Assembly: GCA_902783305.1 (NCBI GenBank)
Contig: CACZQU010000471.1
Span: 1-11,331, forward strand
Direction of reading: 5' to 3'
DNA length: 11,331 bases
Source of the DNA: an uncultured Lachnospiraceae bacterium
GTDB taxonomy: Bacteria > Bacillota > Clostridia > Lachnospirales > Lachnospiraceae
Part shown: positions 5,040 to 11,331 of the stretch, in pieces
Layout: each line of letters starts with the position of its first letter
How positions within the stretch are numbered: position 1 is the first letter of the stretch
Position numbers and translations under genes: made by a program
The notes under the pieces: generated by a model
What the model was told of the DNA's origin: nothing
The model's input: the letters and a program-made list of their open reading frames with translations, nothing else
Database searches by the model: none

Positions 5040-7643
5040 ATGGGATTTTTTAAGGCTGGAACGTCCAGAGAGGTTAGTGAGAGGGAAAGGCGGAACCGGA
5101 TCCTTTCCGGGGAAATCGCGGTGGAGGGAATGGTGCTCCTGAAAAATGACGGCGTCCTTCCCCTGGAAAAGGAAAAAAAGGTGGCGTTGTTCGGAAATGG
5201 CGCCCGTCATACGGTACGCGGAGGAACCGGCTCCGGCGAAGTCAACGTACGTGACGATGTGAATATTGAACAGGGGCTTAAACATGCGGGATTTGAAGTG
5301 ACGACCACTAGCTGGCTGGACCGTTATGATGCTTATTGCAAAGAGAAGCAGGAGGAATATGTCCGCCCGCTCAGGGAAGAAATCGAAAAGGATCCCATGG
5401 CGGCGATGATGCATCTGTTTACCCAGCCTTATCAGGAACCGGAATCGATCCCGGTGACGAAGGAGGATATGGAGAATTCCGGTGCGGACACAGTGATTTA
5501 TGTCATTTCGCGGATCTGCGGGGAAGGGAAGGACCGGCAGGTTGTACGGGGAGATTACTATCTCTTTGAAGAGGATGAAAACATACTGAGGCTGCTGACG
5601 GAGTATTACCGGCAGGTGGTGGTGGTTCTCAATGTCGGAGGCGTCATTGACACGGAGTTTGTGCGAAAGACGCCGGGAATCGGCGCCGTCCTCCTGATGA
5701 GCCAGGCGGGAAGTGCCGGCGGGGATGCCCTGGGAAGGATCCTTAAGGGGGAGGTCTCGCCCGGCGGCCGTCTGACTGCTACCTGGGCGGCCGCCTATGA
5801 GGATTATCCGTCAGCGGATACCTTTGGGCACAGGAACGGCGATCTGGACGACGAATATTATCGTGAAGGAATCTATGTCGGGTACCGGTATTTTGACAGC
5901 TTCAACATCGAACCGGCATATCCCTTCGGGTATGGCCTTTCCTACACGGAATTTACCCTGGAGGATCCGGTGGTGAGGGCTGAGGGTCCTGATGTGAGGG
6001 TGAGCGTTCTGGTGACGAATACCGGGAAGGAATATTCCGGAAGGGAAGTGGTCCAGGTATACGTCTCGGCTCCGGAGGGCCGGCTGGATAAGCCTTATCA
6101 GGAGCTGAAGGGCTTCGCAAAGACCAGGCTGCTCGCTCCGGGAGAATCCCAGAAGCTGGAGGTCTGTTTTGCGCTCAGGGATATGGCCTCCTATGATGCT
6201 TCCTCTTCGGCCTGGATCCTGGAAAAGGGAAACTATTATGTACGTGTGGGAAATCATTCCCGCAATACGCATATCGCCGCGGCATTGTGCCTGGGAGAGA
6301 CCGTGGTGACCGAGCAGGCTCAGCCGATGTTTGCGGATCCGCTGCCGGATGGGACATGGGATTTTCCGTCACCGGCGGAGCCGTATTCCTATCCGGGTGA
6401 AGAGGAGGAGAAGGAGAGGGCGCCGAAGATCCATCTGGGGGCGGGCTCCATTCCCGTAAAGAGGATAGAGTATTCCGGGGAACCGGAGGAGCTGGAAAAC
6501 CGGATTGTGGATCATACGGTCACTGCACAGGAGGTGCTGGAAGGGAAAGCGACAGTGGAGGATCTGACGGCTCAGCTGACGGTGGAGGAGCTGGCGGATC
6601 TTTGCGTAGGCACCCAGCGGCTGGCGGATACCGGAAATGTCCTTTCCTTTATCGGGCAGGCGTCCCATATGACACCGGGGGCGGCGGGAGATACGACGCT
6701 GGCTCTTATGGAGTCACGGGGCATCCCCAATGTGGTGACGGCGGACGGTCCTGCGGGTCTGCGGCTTTCCACCTTCTATGCCGTGGACGGGGAAGGAAAC
6801 CAGGTGTCGGGAGTCGGATCCTACTCCTTCCCCGGGCTGTCCATGATACTGGGAGAGCCGAAGGAAGAAGCGCCGGAAGGAAGCGTACTTCATTACCAGT
6901 ACTGTACGGCGATTCCCATCGGGACGCTTCTCGCCCAGACCTGGGATATGGAGCTGGTACAGTCGGCAGGTGATCTGGTCGGCGGAGAGATGGAAGAATT
7001 CGGCGTGACGCTGTGGCTTGCTCCCGGGATGAACATTCAGAGAAACCCTCTGTGCGGCAGGAACTTTGAATATTACTCCGAGGATCCTGTGCTCAGCGGA
7101 TTATGCGCGGCGGCGGATACTCTGGGCGTCCAGAAGCATCCGGGAGCAGGTACAACGATCAAGCATTTTGCCTTCAACAACCAGGAAGACAACCGGATGC
7201 ACGTCAATGAGCACATCCCGGAGAGGGCAGCGAGAGAGATCTATCTCAAAGGCTTTGAAATCGCGGTGAAAGCGTCTCAGCCTATGGCGGTGATGAGCTC
7301 CTATAATCTTGTAGGCGGGATCCATACGGCCAACAGCCATGACCTGCAGACGAAAATCCTCAGGGATGAATGGGGGTATAAGGGAATCGTCATGACGGAC
7401 TGGGGAACGACCGGAGGAATGGAAATGGAGCCCGGAAAAACCTTCCGCTATGGCACGTCATCGCCGGAGGGATGTATTCAGGCGGGAAATGATCTGATCA
7501 TGCCGGGAAGGCAGGAGGACGTGGAGCAGATCGTCAGAGCGGTGGAGGAAGGAAGACTCTCGAAAGGAGCGCTGCAGCTTTGCGCGAAGAGACTGGTCAG
7601 TCTGGCTCTGCACAGTATGTACTTTGCCGGGAAGGATTGCTGA
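5040..7643 (+). CDS. Circularly permuted GH3 beta-glycosidase (beta-glucosidase-like)
   Basis: The 867-residue protein is a family-3 glycoside hydrolase with domains in reverse order. The alpha/beta sandwich comes first (about 25-250; AVEGMVLLKNDG near the start, PGGRLTATW near its end). An FnIII-like domain follows (about 310-405), and the TIM barrel is last (about 505-860). Expected catalytic residues are present: nucleophile D787 in VMTDWG, acid/base E162 in GEGKDR, and pocket residues in ADGPAGLR (568-575) and KHF (708-710). With no signal peptide it is cytoplasmic and probably removes terminal beta-linked glucose (or a related sugar) from imported oligosaccharides. Substrate is not certain from sequence. 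The ORF is open from ATG 4959 (894 residues), but I place the start at 5040 because of the ribosome binding site and promoter position. It is transcribed alone, divergent from the signalling operon, and ends before a strong terminator. Permuted GH3 enzymes are known from Ruminococcus albus and Butyrivibrio. Confidence 0.93.
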   Translation: MGFFKAGTSREVSERERRNRILSGEIAVEGMVLLKNDGVLPLEKEKKVALFGNGARHTVRGGTGSGEVNVRDDVNIEQGLKHAGFEVTTTSWLDRYDAYCKEKQEEYVRPLREEIEKDPMAAMMHLFTQPYQEPESIPVTKEDMENSGADTVIYVISRICGEGKDRQVVRGDYYLFEEDENILRLLTEYYRQVVVVLNVGGVIDTEFVRKTPGIGAVLLMSQAGSAGGDALGRILKGEVSPGGRLTATWAAAYEDYPSADTFGHRNGDLDDEYYREGIYVGYRYFDSFNIEPAYPFGYGLSYTEFTLEDPVVRAEGPDVRVSVLVTNTGKEYSGREVVQVYVSAPEGRLDKPYQELKGFAKTRLLAPGESQKLEVCFALRDMASYDASSSAWILEKGNYYVRVGNHSRNTHIAAALCLGETVVTEQAQPMFADPLPDGTWDFPSPAEPYSYPGEEEEKERAPKIHLGAGSIPVKRIEYSGEPEELENRIVDHTVTAQEVLEGKATVEDLTAQLTVEELADLCVGTQRLADTGNVLSFIGQASHMTPGAAGDTTLALMESRGIPNVVTADGPAGLRLSTFYAVDGEGNQVSGVGSYSFPGLSMILGEPKEEAPEGSVLHYQYCTAIPIGTLLAQTWDMELVQSAGDLVGGEMEEFGVTLWLAPGMNIQRNPLCGRNFEYYSEDPVLSGLCAAADTLGVQKHPGAGTTIKHFAFNNQEDNRMHVNEHIPERAAREIYLKGFEIAVKASQPMAVMSSYNLVGGIHTANSHDLQTKILRDEWGYKGIVMTDWGTTGGMEMEPGKTFRYGTSSPEGCIQAGNDLIMPGRQEDVEQIVRAVEEGRLSKGALQLCAKRLVSLALHSMYFAGKDC

Positions 7644-7821
7644 GAACCTGTCAGAAAAAGAGCTCATGCGGACAGTTCCGCGATTTGTGCACTTCCGGTT
7701 ACGGCTCTGCGCGGCAGGGCGGAAAAGCGTCATAGGCGCGTATCCCGATTGACGGGAGGTGAGGGGCTGAAACGGAATTGCTCCTGTCATCTTAGAGTCA
7801 GCTATTGCGTACAACCGTGGT
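7644..7821. other. Non-coding stretch after the GH3 gene
   Basis: No credible gene was found. The stop codon is followed by a short hairpin, GCGGA-CAGT-TCCGC (7668-7681), with no T-run. Weaker dyads follow, such as CCCG-ATTGA-CGGG. It is GC-rich and could be an interspersed repeat or 3' UTR, but nothing in the sequence decides this. Confidence 0.4.
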
Positions 7822-7863
7822 AAAGAAACGGGGCTGTGATGGATATCACAGCCCCGTTTCTTT
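7822..7863. terminator. Bidirectional intrinsic terminator
   Basis: The arm AAAGAAACGGGGCTGTGAT (7822-7840) and its exact reverse complement (7845-7863) enclose a GGAT loop. The stem has a GC-rich core, A-rich on its left foot and T-rich on its right, so it can end transcripts from both sides. It lies between the plus-strand GH3 gene and the convergent minus-strand propeller/ulaE operon. The T-run is inside the stem base rather than a long free tail. Confidence 0.85.
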
Positions 7864-8006
7864 GCGGTTTACAAGTCTGGTTACCGTTCATGGCCTGATC
7901 CCCGCGCCCGTCGATACGTGAGCAGCCGGCCTCGCTATATCACCTGCCGTGCCTGATGTTCTCCGCGCTTAGCGATACAGTAAACCATGAATCGCAATCG
8001 TGTTTT
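7864..8006. other. Non-coding 3' region of the propeller gene
   Basis: I see no gene here. The only structure is a weak dyad, AGCGAT with ATCGC (around 7970-7998), just past the propeller gene's stop on the minus strand. It is too short to call a terminator. Confidence 0.3.
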
Positions 8007-9071
8007 TTATTCGGTGATGGTATACATTGCCACTTCATCGATTTCACGGTTGGCGGCGATGATGACATCCTTGCCTTCCTTATTTCTGAAATGAAGGGCA
8101 TTGGCGCATCCGGTATTGCGGTCGATATATTCGGTCCTGTAGGTGCCGGCTTCCTCGTCCCAGGTGATGGCAATGGTGTCCTTTGTACCCTTGCGCCAGC
8201 CGACGATCCAGGTCGGTTTGCCCAGGAGCTGGCAGGGCCATGTGGCGTGGATCATCTCGGTCTCCTTTTCGGGGGCGGGATATTTCCACTGGGGAACGTA
8301 ATTGTCATCCTCATCCAGATGGTAAATGGTCAGGGAATTGCCATGGAAGGGGCTGATGCAGCCAAGCTCAAGCTGTCCGTCTCCGTCGAAATCCATCAGG
8401 ACAGAATCACTTGACGGAATTTCGCTGATCTGGGTGATCTCCCAGTCCGCGCCGCGTACTGCGGGGGGCTCGAAGAGGAAGGTGCCGTCTTCGCAGCCGA
8501 CCAGGGCGGCGTCATGTCCGCCGTAGGAGATTTTGCAGTAGCCGTGATTTTTGAGCATTTCGTCCATCAGCGGTTCAAGGACAAGGGGATGCCCGTCGTC
8601 AAAGGAGGACAGGTCGGCGGGAAGCTCCGCGCCGAAGCAGGCGCCCGGGAATCTCCAGTCGTTTTTGTATTCGTGTCCGGTTTTGAGGCAGCAGACCAGC
8701 AGGTAATTCACTCCGCCGCGCCTCAGGATGCCGAAGCGGTGGACGAAGGGGGCGAAGCAGAGGGTACGAACCTCCCAGTCGTCTTTCCCCCTGGGCGTGA
8801 CGATGACGATTCTGGCGTTGAGAGAGTCATTGGGGGAGTAAAATTCGTGGGTGGCCAGAAACTGGCCGTCAGCTCCGGGCACCGGGGTCATGGTCATGAT
8901 TCCGCCGGGCTCTGTCCAGACGGTTTCCAGCCGGGTGCCGTCTTCCGCAAACAGATAGCAGGGATCCTTCTTTTCTGCCGCGACGAGGAAATGATGTTCA
9001 CCCTTGTAGGTGAGCTCACTGATGGAGTAACATTTATTCAGATTGGAAATCACCTTTTTTTCAACTTTCAT
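8007..9071 (-). CDS. Cytosolic beta-propeller (FG-GAP/VCBS-like) protein in the ulaE operon, function unknown
   Basis: The 354-residue protein has no signal peptide or membrane helix. It consists of repeated beta-rich units with blade-like patterns, for instance HRFGILRRGGVNYLLVCCL (111-129), HDAALVGCEDGTFLFEP (186-202) and LMDFDGDGQLELGC (225-238). The DFDGDG motif at 227-232 is a calcium-binding type loop of FG-GAP/VCBS repeats. Histidines recur near blade starts (H75, H111, H186, H243, H275). This would fit a metal site at the centre of a propeller, but that is inference. The start at 9069-9071 is chosen for its AAAGGAA site 6-7 bases upstream. The frame stays open 64 codons further, but that part lies over the intergenic space and the ulaE end and reads as non-protein-like. 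It follows ulaE by 107 bp with no terminator between, so it is probably co-transcribed. I do not recognise a named family member. Confidence 0.8.
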   Translation of the reverse strand: MKVEKKVISNLNKCYSISELTYKGEHHFLVAAEKKDPCYLFAEDGTRLETVWTEPGGIMTMTPVPGADGQFLATHEFYSPNDSLNARIVIVTPRGKDDWEVRTLCFAPFVHRFGILRRGGVNYLLVCCLKTGHEYKNDWRFPGACFGAELPADLSSFDDGHPLVLEPLMDEMLKNHGYCKISYGGHDAALVGCEDGTFLFEPPAVRGADWEITQISEIPSSDSVLMDFDGDGQLELGCISPFHGNSLTIYHLDEDDNYVPQWKYPAPEKETEMIHATWPCQLLGKPTWIVGWRKGTKDTIAITWDEEAGTYRTEYIDRNTGCANALHFRNKEGKDVIIAANREIDEVAMYTITE

Positions 9072-9178
9072 GGATGTTCCTTTCCGGGAATCCGTATCCC
9101 AAGGTTTGACTCCGGCGCAGAATCCATTGCTCCGGAGGAATCCGTCCACACTCCGGCGGATGGTTTGTCTGTGCCTTT

Positions 9179-10021
9179 TTACGCCTGTCTGTCCAGAATG
9201 GCGCTCATGCTGGAGCAGGCAAATACAATATCTTCCTTCCAGGTCGGGTTGCCGACGTTCCACATCTCGGTCACATAGCGCCGGATTCCCATATCCCAGG
9301 CTTTGGCAATGACAGCTTCAAAATCCACATGACCCGTCAGGAACGGAATCTCACGGAATTTTCCGGGGACGGTCTCCTTGAGATGGAGGGCAAAATTGTG
9401 TCCCCGTCCGGTCTCCAGATCGTCAAGGACGCTGGTGCCGTAGGTCACGGCAGCGTTGGTCAGGTTGCCGGAATCCGGATAGACGCCCAGCCAGGGGCTG
9501 TTCACCAGATCGACATATTTCATGGCCTTTTCCGTGGTGTTCATAAACTCGGTCTCCATCGTCTCAAATCCGAGGACGATGCCTCTTGCCGCCGCCATGG
9601 CTGCCGCTTTTTTGAGGTTTTCCAGGAAATACGCCCTGGTCGTTTCCGAACCCTCCTCATAATAGACATCATAGCCGGCAAGCTGGATGATCCGGATTCC
9701 CAGGTCATCGGCGAGAATGACAGCCTTTTCCATGATTTCAAGGCTGCGTGCGCGTACGGCAGGATCCATGGAACCGAAGGGATATTTGCGGTGTCCCGAA
9801 AGGCACATGCTGCGGATGGGCATTCCGGTTTTCTTCATCAGGGTAATCATGTCCAGGCGTTCTGCCTGTGTCCAGTCAAGCCGTGAGAGCTTCTCATCCG
9901 TCTCATCGATGCTGATCTCAACGAAGTCGTAGCCGCAGTCCCGGGCACAGATCAGCTTCTCCTCCCAGGTAAGACGGCTGGGCATGGCTTTTTCGTACAG
10001 ACCTATCGCATAGGCTTTCAT
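9179..10021 (-). CDS. ulaE: L-ribulose-5-phosphate 3-epimerase (L-xylulose-5-phosphate 3-epimerase)
   Basis: The 280-residue protein matches UlaE/SgbU along its length. Motifs I recall from the E. coli protein include LGIYEKA-like AIGLYEKAMP, FVEISIDETDEKLSRLDW, SMCLSGHRKYPFGS and IQLAGYDVYYEE. It converts L-xylulose 5-phosphate to L-ribulose 5-phosphate in anaerobic L-ascorbate breakdown, using a TIM barrel with a bound divalent metal. The expected metal ligands are E153, D183, H213 and E252. Length is normal for the family (about 284). The start at 10019-10021 has AAAGGCAGG about 9 bases upstream. It is first in a minus-strand operon with the propeller gene and divergent from ulaG. Its promoter and a probable operator lie just upstream. 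The name is secure; a paralogue acting on another pentose acid pathway cannot be excluded. Confidence 0.93.
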   Translation of the reverse strand: MKAYAIGLYEKAMPSRLTWEEKLICARDCGYDFVEISIDETDEKLSRLDWTQAERLDMITLMKKTGMPIRSMCLSGHRKYPFGSMDPAVRARSLEIMEKAVILADDLGIRIIQLAGYDVYYEEGSETTRAYFLENLKKAAAMAAARGIVLGFETMETEFMNTTEKAMKYVDLVNSPWLGVYPDSGNLTNAAVTYGTSVLDDLETGRGHNFALHLKETVPGKFREIPFLTGHVDFEAVIAKAWDMGIRRYVTEMWNVGNPTWKEDIVFACSSMSAILDRQA

Positions 10022-10056
10022 AAATCGTTACCTGCCTTTCGTAAAGCATTTGGAAC

Positions 10057-10077
10057 AGGACAGCGGGCAGATGTCCT
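10057..10077. promoter_or_regulatory. Probable operator of the ulaE operon (copy 1)
   Basis: The 15-mer ACAGCGGGCAGATGT (10060-10074) is a pseudo-palindrome (ACAnCnGnCnGnTGT). Here its flanks extend the dyad to AGGACA...TGTCCT. It lies about 16-30 bases downstream of the predicted ulaE transcription start, where a bound repressor would block transcription. The same 15-mer precedes ulaG. Confidence 0.55.
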
Positions 10078-10096
10078 CATTTCCGGTTGTGGTAAA

Positions 10097-10125
10097 ATTA
10101 TATCTTTCACCCCCTCAAAATTCAA
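10097..10125 (-). promoter_or_regulatory. Predicted promoter of the ulaE-propeller operon
   Basis: On the minus strand TTGAAT (10125-10120) and a perfect TATAAT (10102-10097) are separated by 17 bases. Transcription would start near 10090, giving a leader of about 70 bases. Confidence 0.75.
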
Positions 10126-10384
10126 GAGGAGGGAGAAAGGAAAAAGCGCACAAAAATAATTGCACATATTTTACAGACATGAACATATAAAATGGACATA
10201 AAATTTTTAACATGAAGATATTCAGAATAATAATCTGAAAACAATAAAAAGTTGTGTTGCTATTCTGCGTAATGCCTGAAACAATATGCGATATACGCAG
10301 TAAAAATTGCACAACGGAATTGATGCAGGATCCGCCCTTTGAGACAAAAGTGCAAAAGAAAACATATAAACGAACATATTTGAT
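10126..10384. other. AT-rich divergent intergenic region with a bipartite dyad
   Basis: No credible gene is present; open frames here are low-complexity and hydrophobic by AT bias. The one structured part is 10251-10315. CTGCGTA (10265-10271) pairs with TACGCAG (10294-10300), and outside them GTTGTG (10251-10256) pairs with CACAAC (10310-10315). AATTGCACA also occurs twice (10158-10166, 10305-10313). These may be regulator or catabolite-control sites; no consensus CcpA box was found. Confidence 0.4.
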
Positions 10385-10413
10385 TTGATTTTTTGAGGGG
10401 ATTAAGGTATATT
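10385..10413 (+). promoter_or_regulatory. Predicted promoter of ulaG
   Basis: TTGATT (10385-10390) and TATATT (10408-10413) are separated by exactly 17 bases. A start near 10420 leaves a leader of about 86 bases that contains the second operator copy. Confidence 0.65.
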
Positions 10414-10443
10414 CAGGGCACTGAAGCAATCAATTGTAACAAA

Positions 10444-10458
10444 ACAGCGGGCAGATGT
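10444..10458. promoter_or_regulatory. Probable operator of ulaG (copy 2)
   Basis: This is an exact second copy of ACAGCGGGCAGATGT, in the same orientation on the plus strand, about 24-38 bases downstream of the predicted ulaG start. A matching AACA lies two bases further upstream in both copies. The placement mirrors copy 1, which fits one repressor controlling both transcription units. Confidence 0.55.
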
Positions 10459-10481
10459 TACTTTGATGATGTTACTTTGAT
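10454..10481 (+). repeat. Perfect 14-bp tandem duplication in the ulaG leader
   Basis: GATGTTACTTTGAT occurs at 10454-10467 and immediately again at 10468-10481. The first copy overlaps the right edge of the operator 15-mer. It lies before the ribosome binding site and may be a recent slippage duplication. Confidence 0.85.
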
Positions 10482-10490
10482 TCGTATCGT

Positions 10491-10498
10491 AAAGGAGG
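10491..10498 (+). promoter_or_regulatory. Strong ribosome binding site of ulaG
   Basis: AAAGGAGG lies 7 bases before ATG 10506. It is a full match to the 16S anti-Shine-Dalgarno and fixes the ulaG start. Confidence 0.85.
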
Positions 10499-10505
10499 AT
10501 TTGCG

Positions 10506-11331
10506 ATGAGCAAGATTTCTGAGATGACCAGGGAAAGCTGGATCAAGAGCACATTCCCGGAATGGGGCACATGGCTGGTTGAGGATATCGAGAGTGCGGT
10601 TGTAGAGCCGGGTAATGTCGCCATGTGGTGGCTGGGATGTACCGGAATCTGGTTCAAGACCCCGGGCGGAGCCAACATCACCATCGACCTGTGGTGCGGA
10701 AACGGAAAACGCACCCACGGCGACGGGCAGATGAAGCCGGGACATCAGATGGCAAACATGTGCGGCGGACGTCTGATGCAGCCGAACCTGCGCAATGTTC
10801 CGTTTGTGATTGATCCATTTGCATTCAAACAGGTAGACGCGGTTCTGGCGACTCATTATCATCAGGATCATATGTCTGCGGAGTGGGCGGCTCATGTCAT
10901 CAACAGCGGAATGACCACGACGGATGAAAACGGAAATGAGATTCCCATACCATTTATCGGACCGGAAAAATCCGTGGAAACCTGGGTGAAATGGGGAGTT
11001 CCGGCCGAACGCTGCAAGACCGTCCGCCCCGGCGATGTGATCAAGATCAAGGATATCGAGATCGTCTGCCTTGACAGCTTCGACCGTACCTGCATCGTGA
11101 CGACCGATTCCACCGGTGAGGACAGGGAAGAGCTTACCGGCAAGTGCCCGACCGATATGGATGAGAAGGCGGTCAACTACCTGCTCAAGACACCGGGCGG
11201 CAATATCTATCATTCCGGCGACTCCCACTTCTCGATTTATTTCGCGAAGCATGGCAAGGATTATGATATCGATGTGGCCTTTGGCTCCTTCGGCGAAAAC
11301 CCGATCGGCATGCAGGACAAGATGACGTCCG
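10506..11331 (+). CDS. ulaG: L-ascorbate-6-phosphate lactonase (3' end beyond window)
   Basis: The 275 residues present match UlaG from the first codon. They include [48 protein letters not shown] and [16 protein letters not shown]. UlaG is a cytoplasmic metallo-beta-lactamase-fold enzyme that opens the lactone ring of L-ascorbate 6-phosphate, made by the ascorbate PTS, to 3-keto-L-gulonate 6-phosphate. The metal motif HYHQDH (H117, H119, D121, H122) is present; E. coli has HDHNDH. The family is usually about 355 residues, so roughly 80 are missing at the right edge. The remaining steps (decarboxylase, PTS) are not in the window except ulaE on the opposite strand and may lie to the right. Promoter, operator and a strong ribosome binding site precede it. 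Confidence 0.96.
   Translation, partial: MSKISEMTRESWIKSTFPEWGTWLVEDIESAVVEPGNVAMWWLGCTGIWFKTPGGANITIDLWCGNGKRTHGDGQMKPGHQMANMCGGRLMQPNLRNVPFVIDPFAFKQVDAVLATHYHQDHMSAEWAAHVINSGMTTTDENGNEIPIPFIGPEKSVETWVKWGVPAERCKTVRPGDVIKIKDIEIVCLDSFDRTCIVTTDSTGEDREELTGKCPTDMDEKAVNYLLKTPGGNIYHSGDSHFSIYFAKHGKDYDIDVAFGSFGENPIGMQDKMTS

Noticed and set aside
7458..7814. A 118-codon minus-strand open frame at the end of the GH3 gene
   Set aside because: Over half is antisense to the conserved GH3 barrel, the rest reads as non-coding sequence, and no family motif is visible.
9072..9263. N-terminal extension of the propeller protein by 64 codons
   Set aside because: It overlaps the end of ulaE, its composition is unlike a propeller, and the ATG at 9069-9071 has a proper ribosome binding site.
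10115..10429. A 104-codon minus-strand open frame in the ulaE-ulaG intergenic region
   Set aside because: It has no ribosome binding site and a low-complexity hydrophobic composition expected from AT-rich DNA. It lies over both predicted promoters.
1..11331. CRISPR array, insertion sequence, tRNA or riboswitch
   Set aside because: No regularly spaced repeats, transposase motifs, terminal inverted repeats, cloverleaf arms or known riboswitch core was seen on either strand.

Overview
The window looks like chromosomal DNA from a Gram-positive, moderately GC-rich Clostridia member, most likely a gut Lachnospiraceae. This is an inference. It rests on strong AAAGGAGG-type ribosome binding sites, TTGACA/TATAAT-type promoters with 17-18 bp spacers, a circularly permuted family-3 glycosidase of the Ruminococcus/Butyrivibrio type, and an anaerobe-style ascorbate gene set. 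No tRNA, rRNA, CRISPR array, transposon or phage gene was seen.

Left third (1-4776, all on the minus strand, read right to left): a signalling operon. It begins with a receiver / degenerate GGDEF / intact EAL protein (predicted c-di-GMP phosphodiesterase). A stand-alone histidine phosphotransfer (HPt) protein follows. Its stop codon overlaps the start of a very large protein in which a complete APC-superfamily amino-acid permease is fused in frame to a membrane sensor segment, a histidine kinase core and the start of a receiver domain. The last gene runs off the left edge. Together the three proteins hold every part of a phosphorelay: permease-kinase, receiver, HPt, then a receiver that controls c-di-GMP breakdown. 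This transporter-gated second-messenger pathway is the most interesting system in the window.

Middle (4777-7863): a short divergent promoter region serves the signalling operon and a plus-strand GH3 beta-glycosidase. It carries a clear promoter in each direction, a perfect 12-bp palindrome on the signalling-operon -10, and a tandem 10-bp direct repeat just upstream of the glycosidase -35. The glycosidase has its alpha/beta-sandwich and FnIII domains before the TIM barrel, the reverse of the usual order. A perfect 19-bp inverted repeat works as a terminator for the glycosidase gene and for the convergent operon on the other side.

Right third (7864-11331): an L-ascorbate utilisation locus. ulaE (L-ribulose-5-phosphate 3-epimerase) and a cytosolic beta-propeller protein of unknown function form a minus-strand operon. 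ulaG (L-ascorbate-6-phosphate lactonase, cut by the right edge) is transcribed divergently. The AT-rich region between them has a strong promoter in each direction. A 15-bp pseudo-palindrome occurs twice, once just downstream of each promoter, and is probably the operator of a shared repressor.
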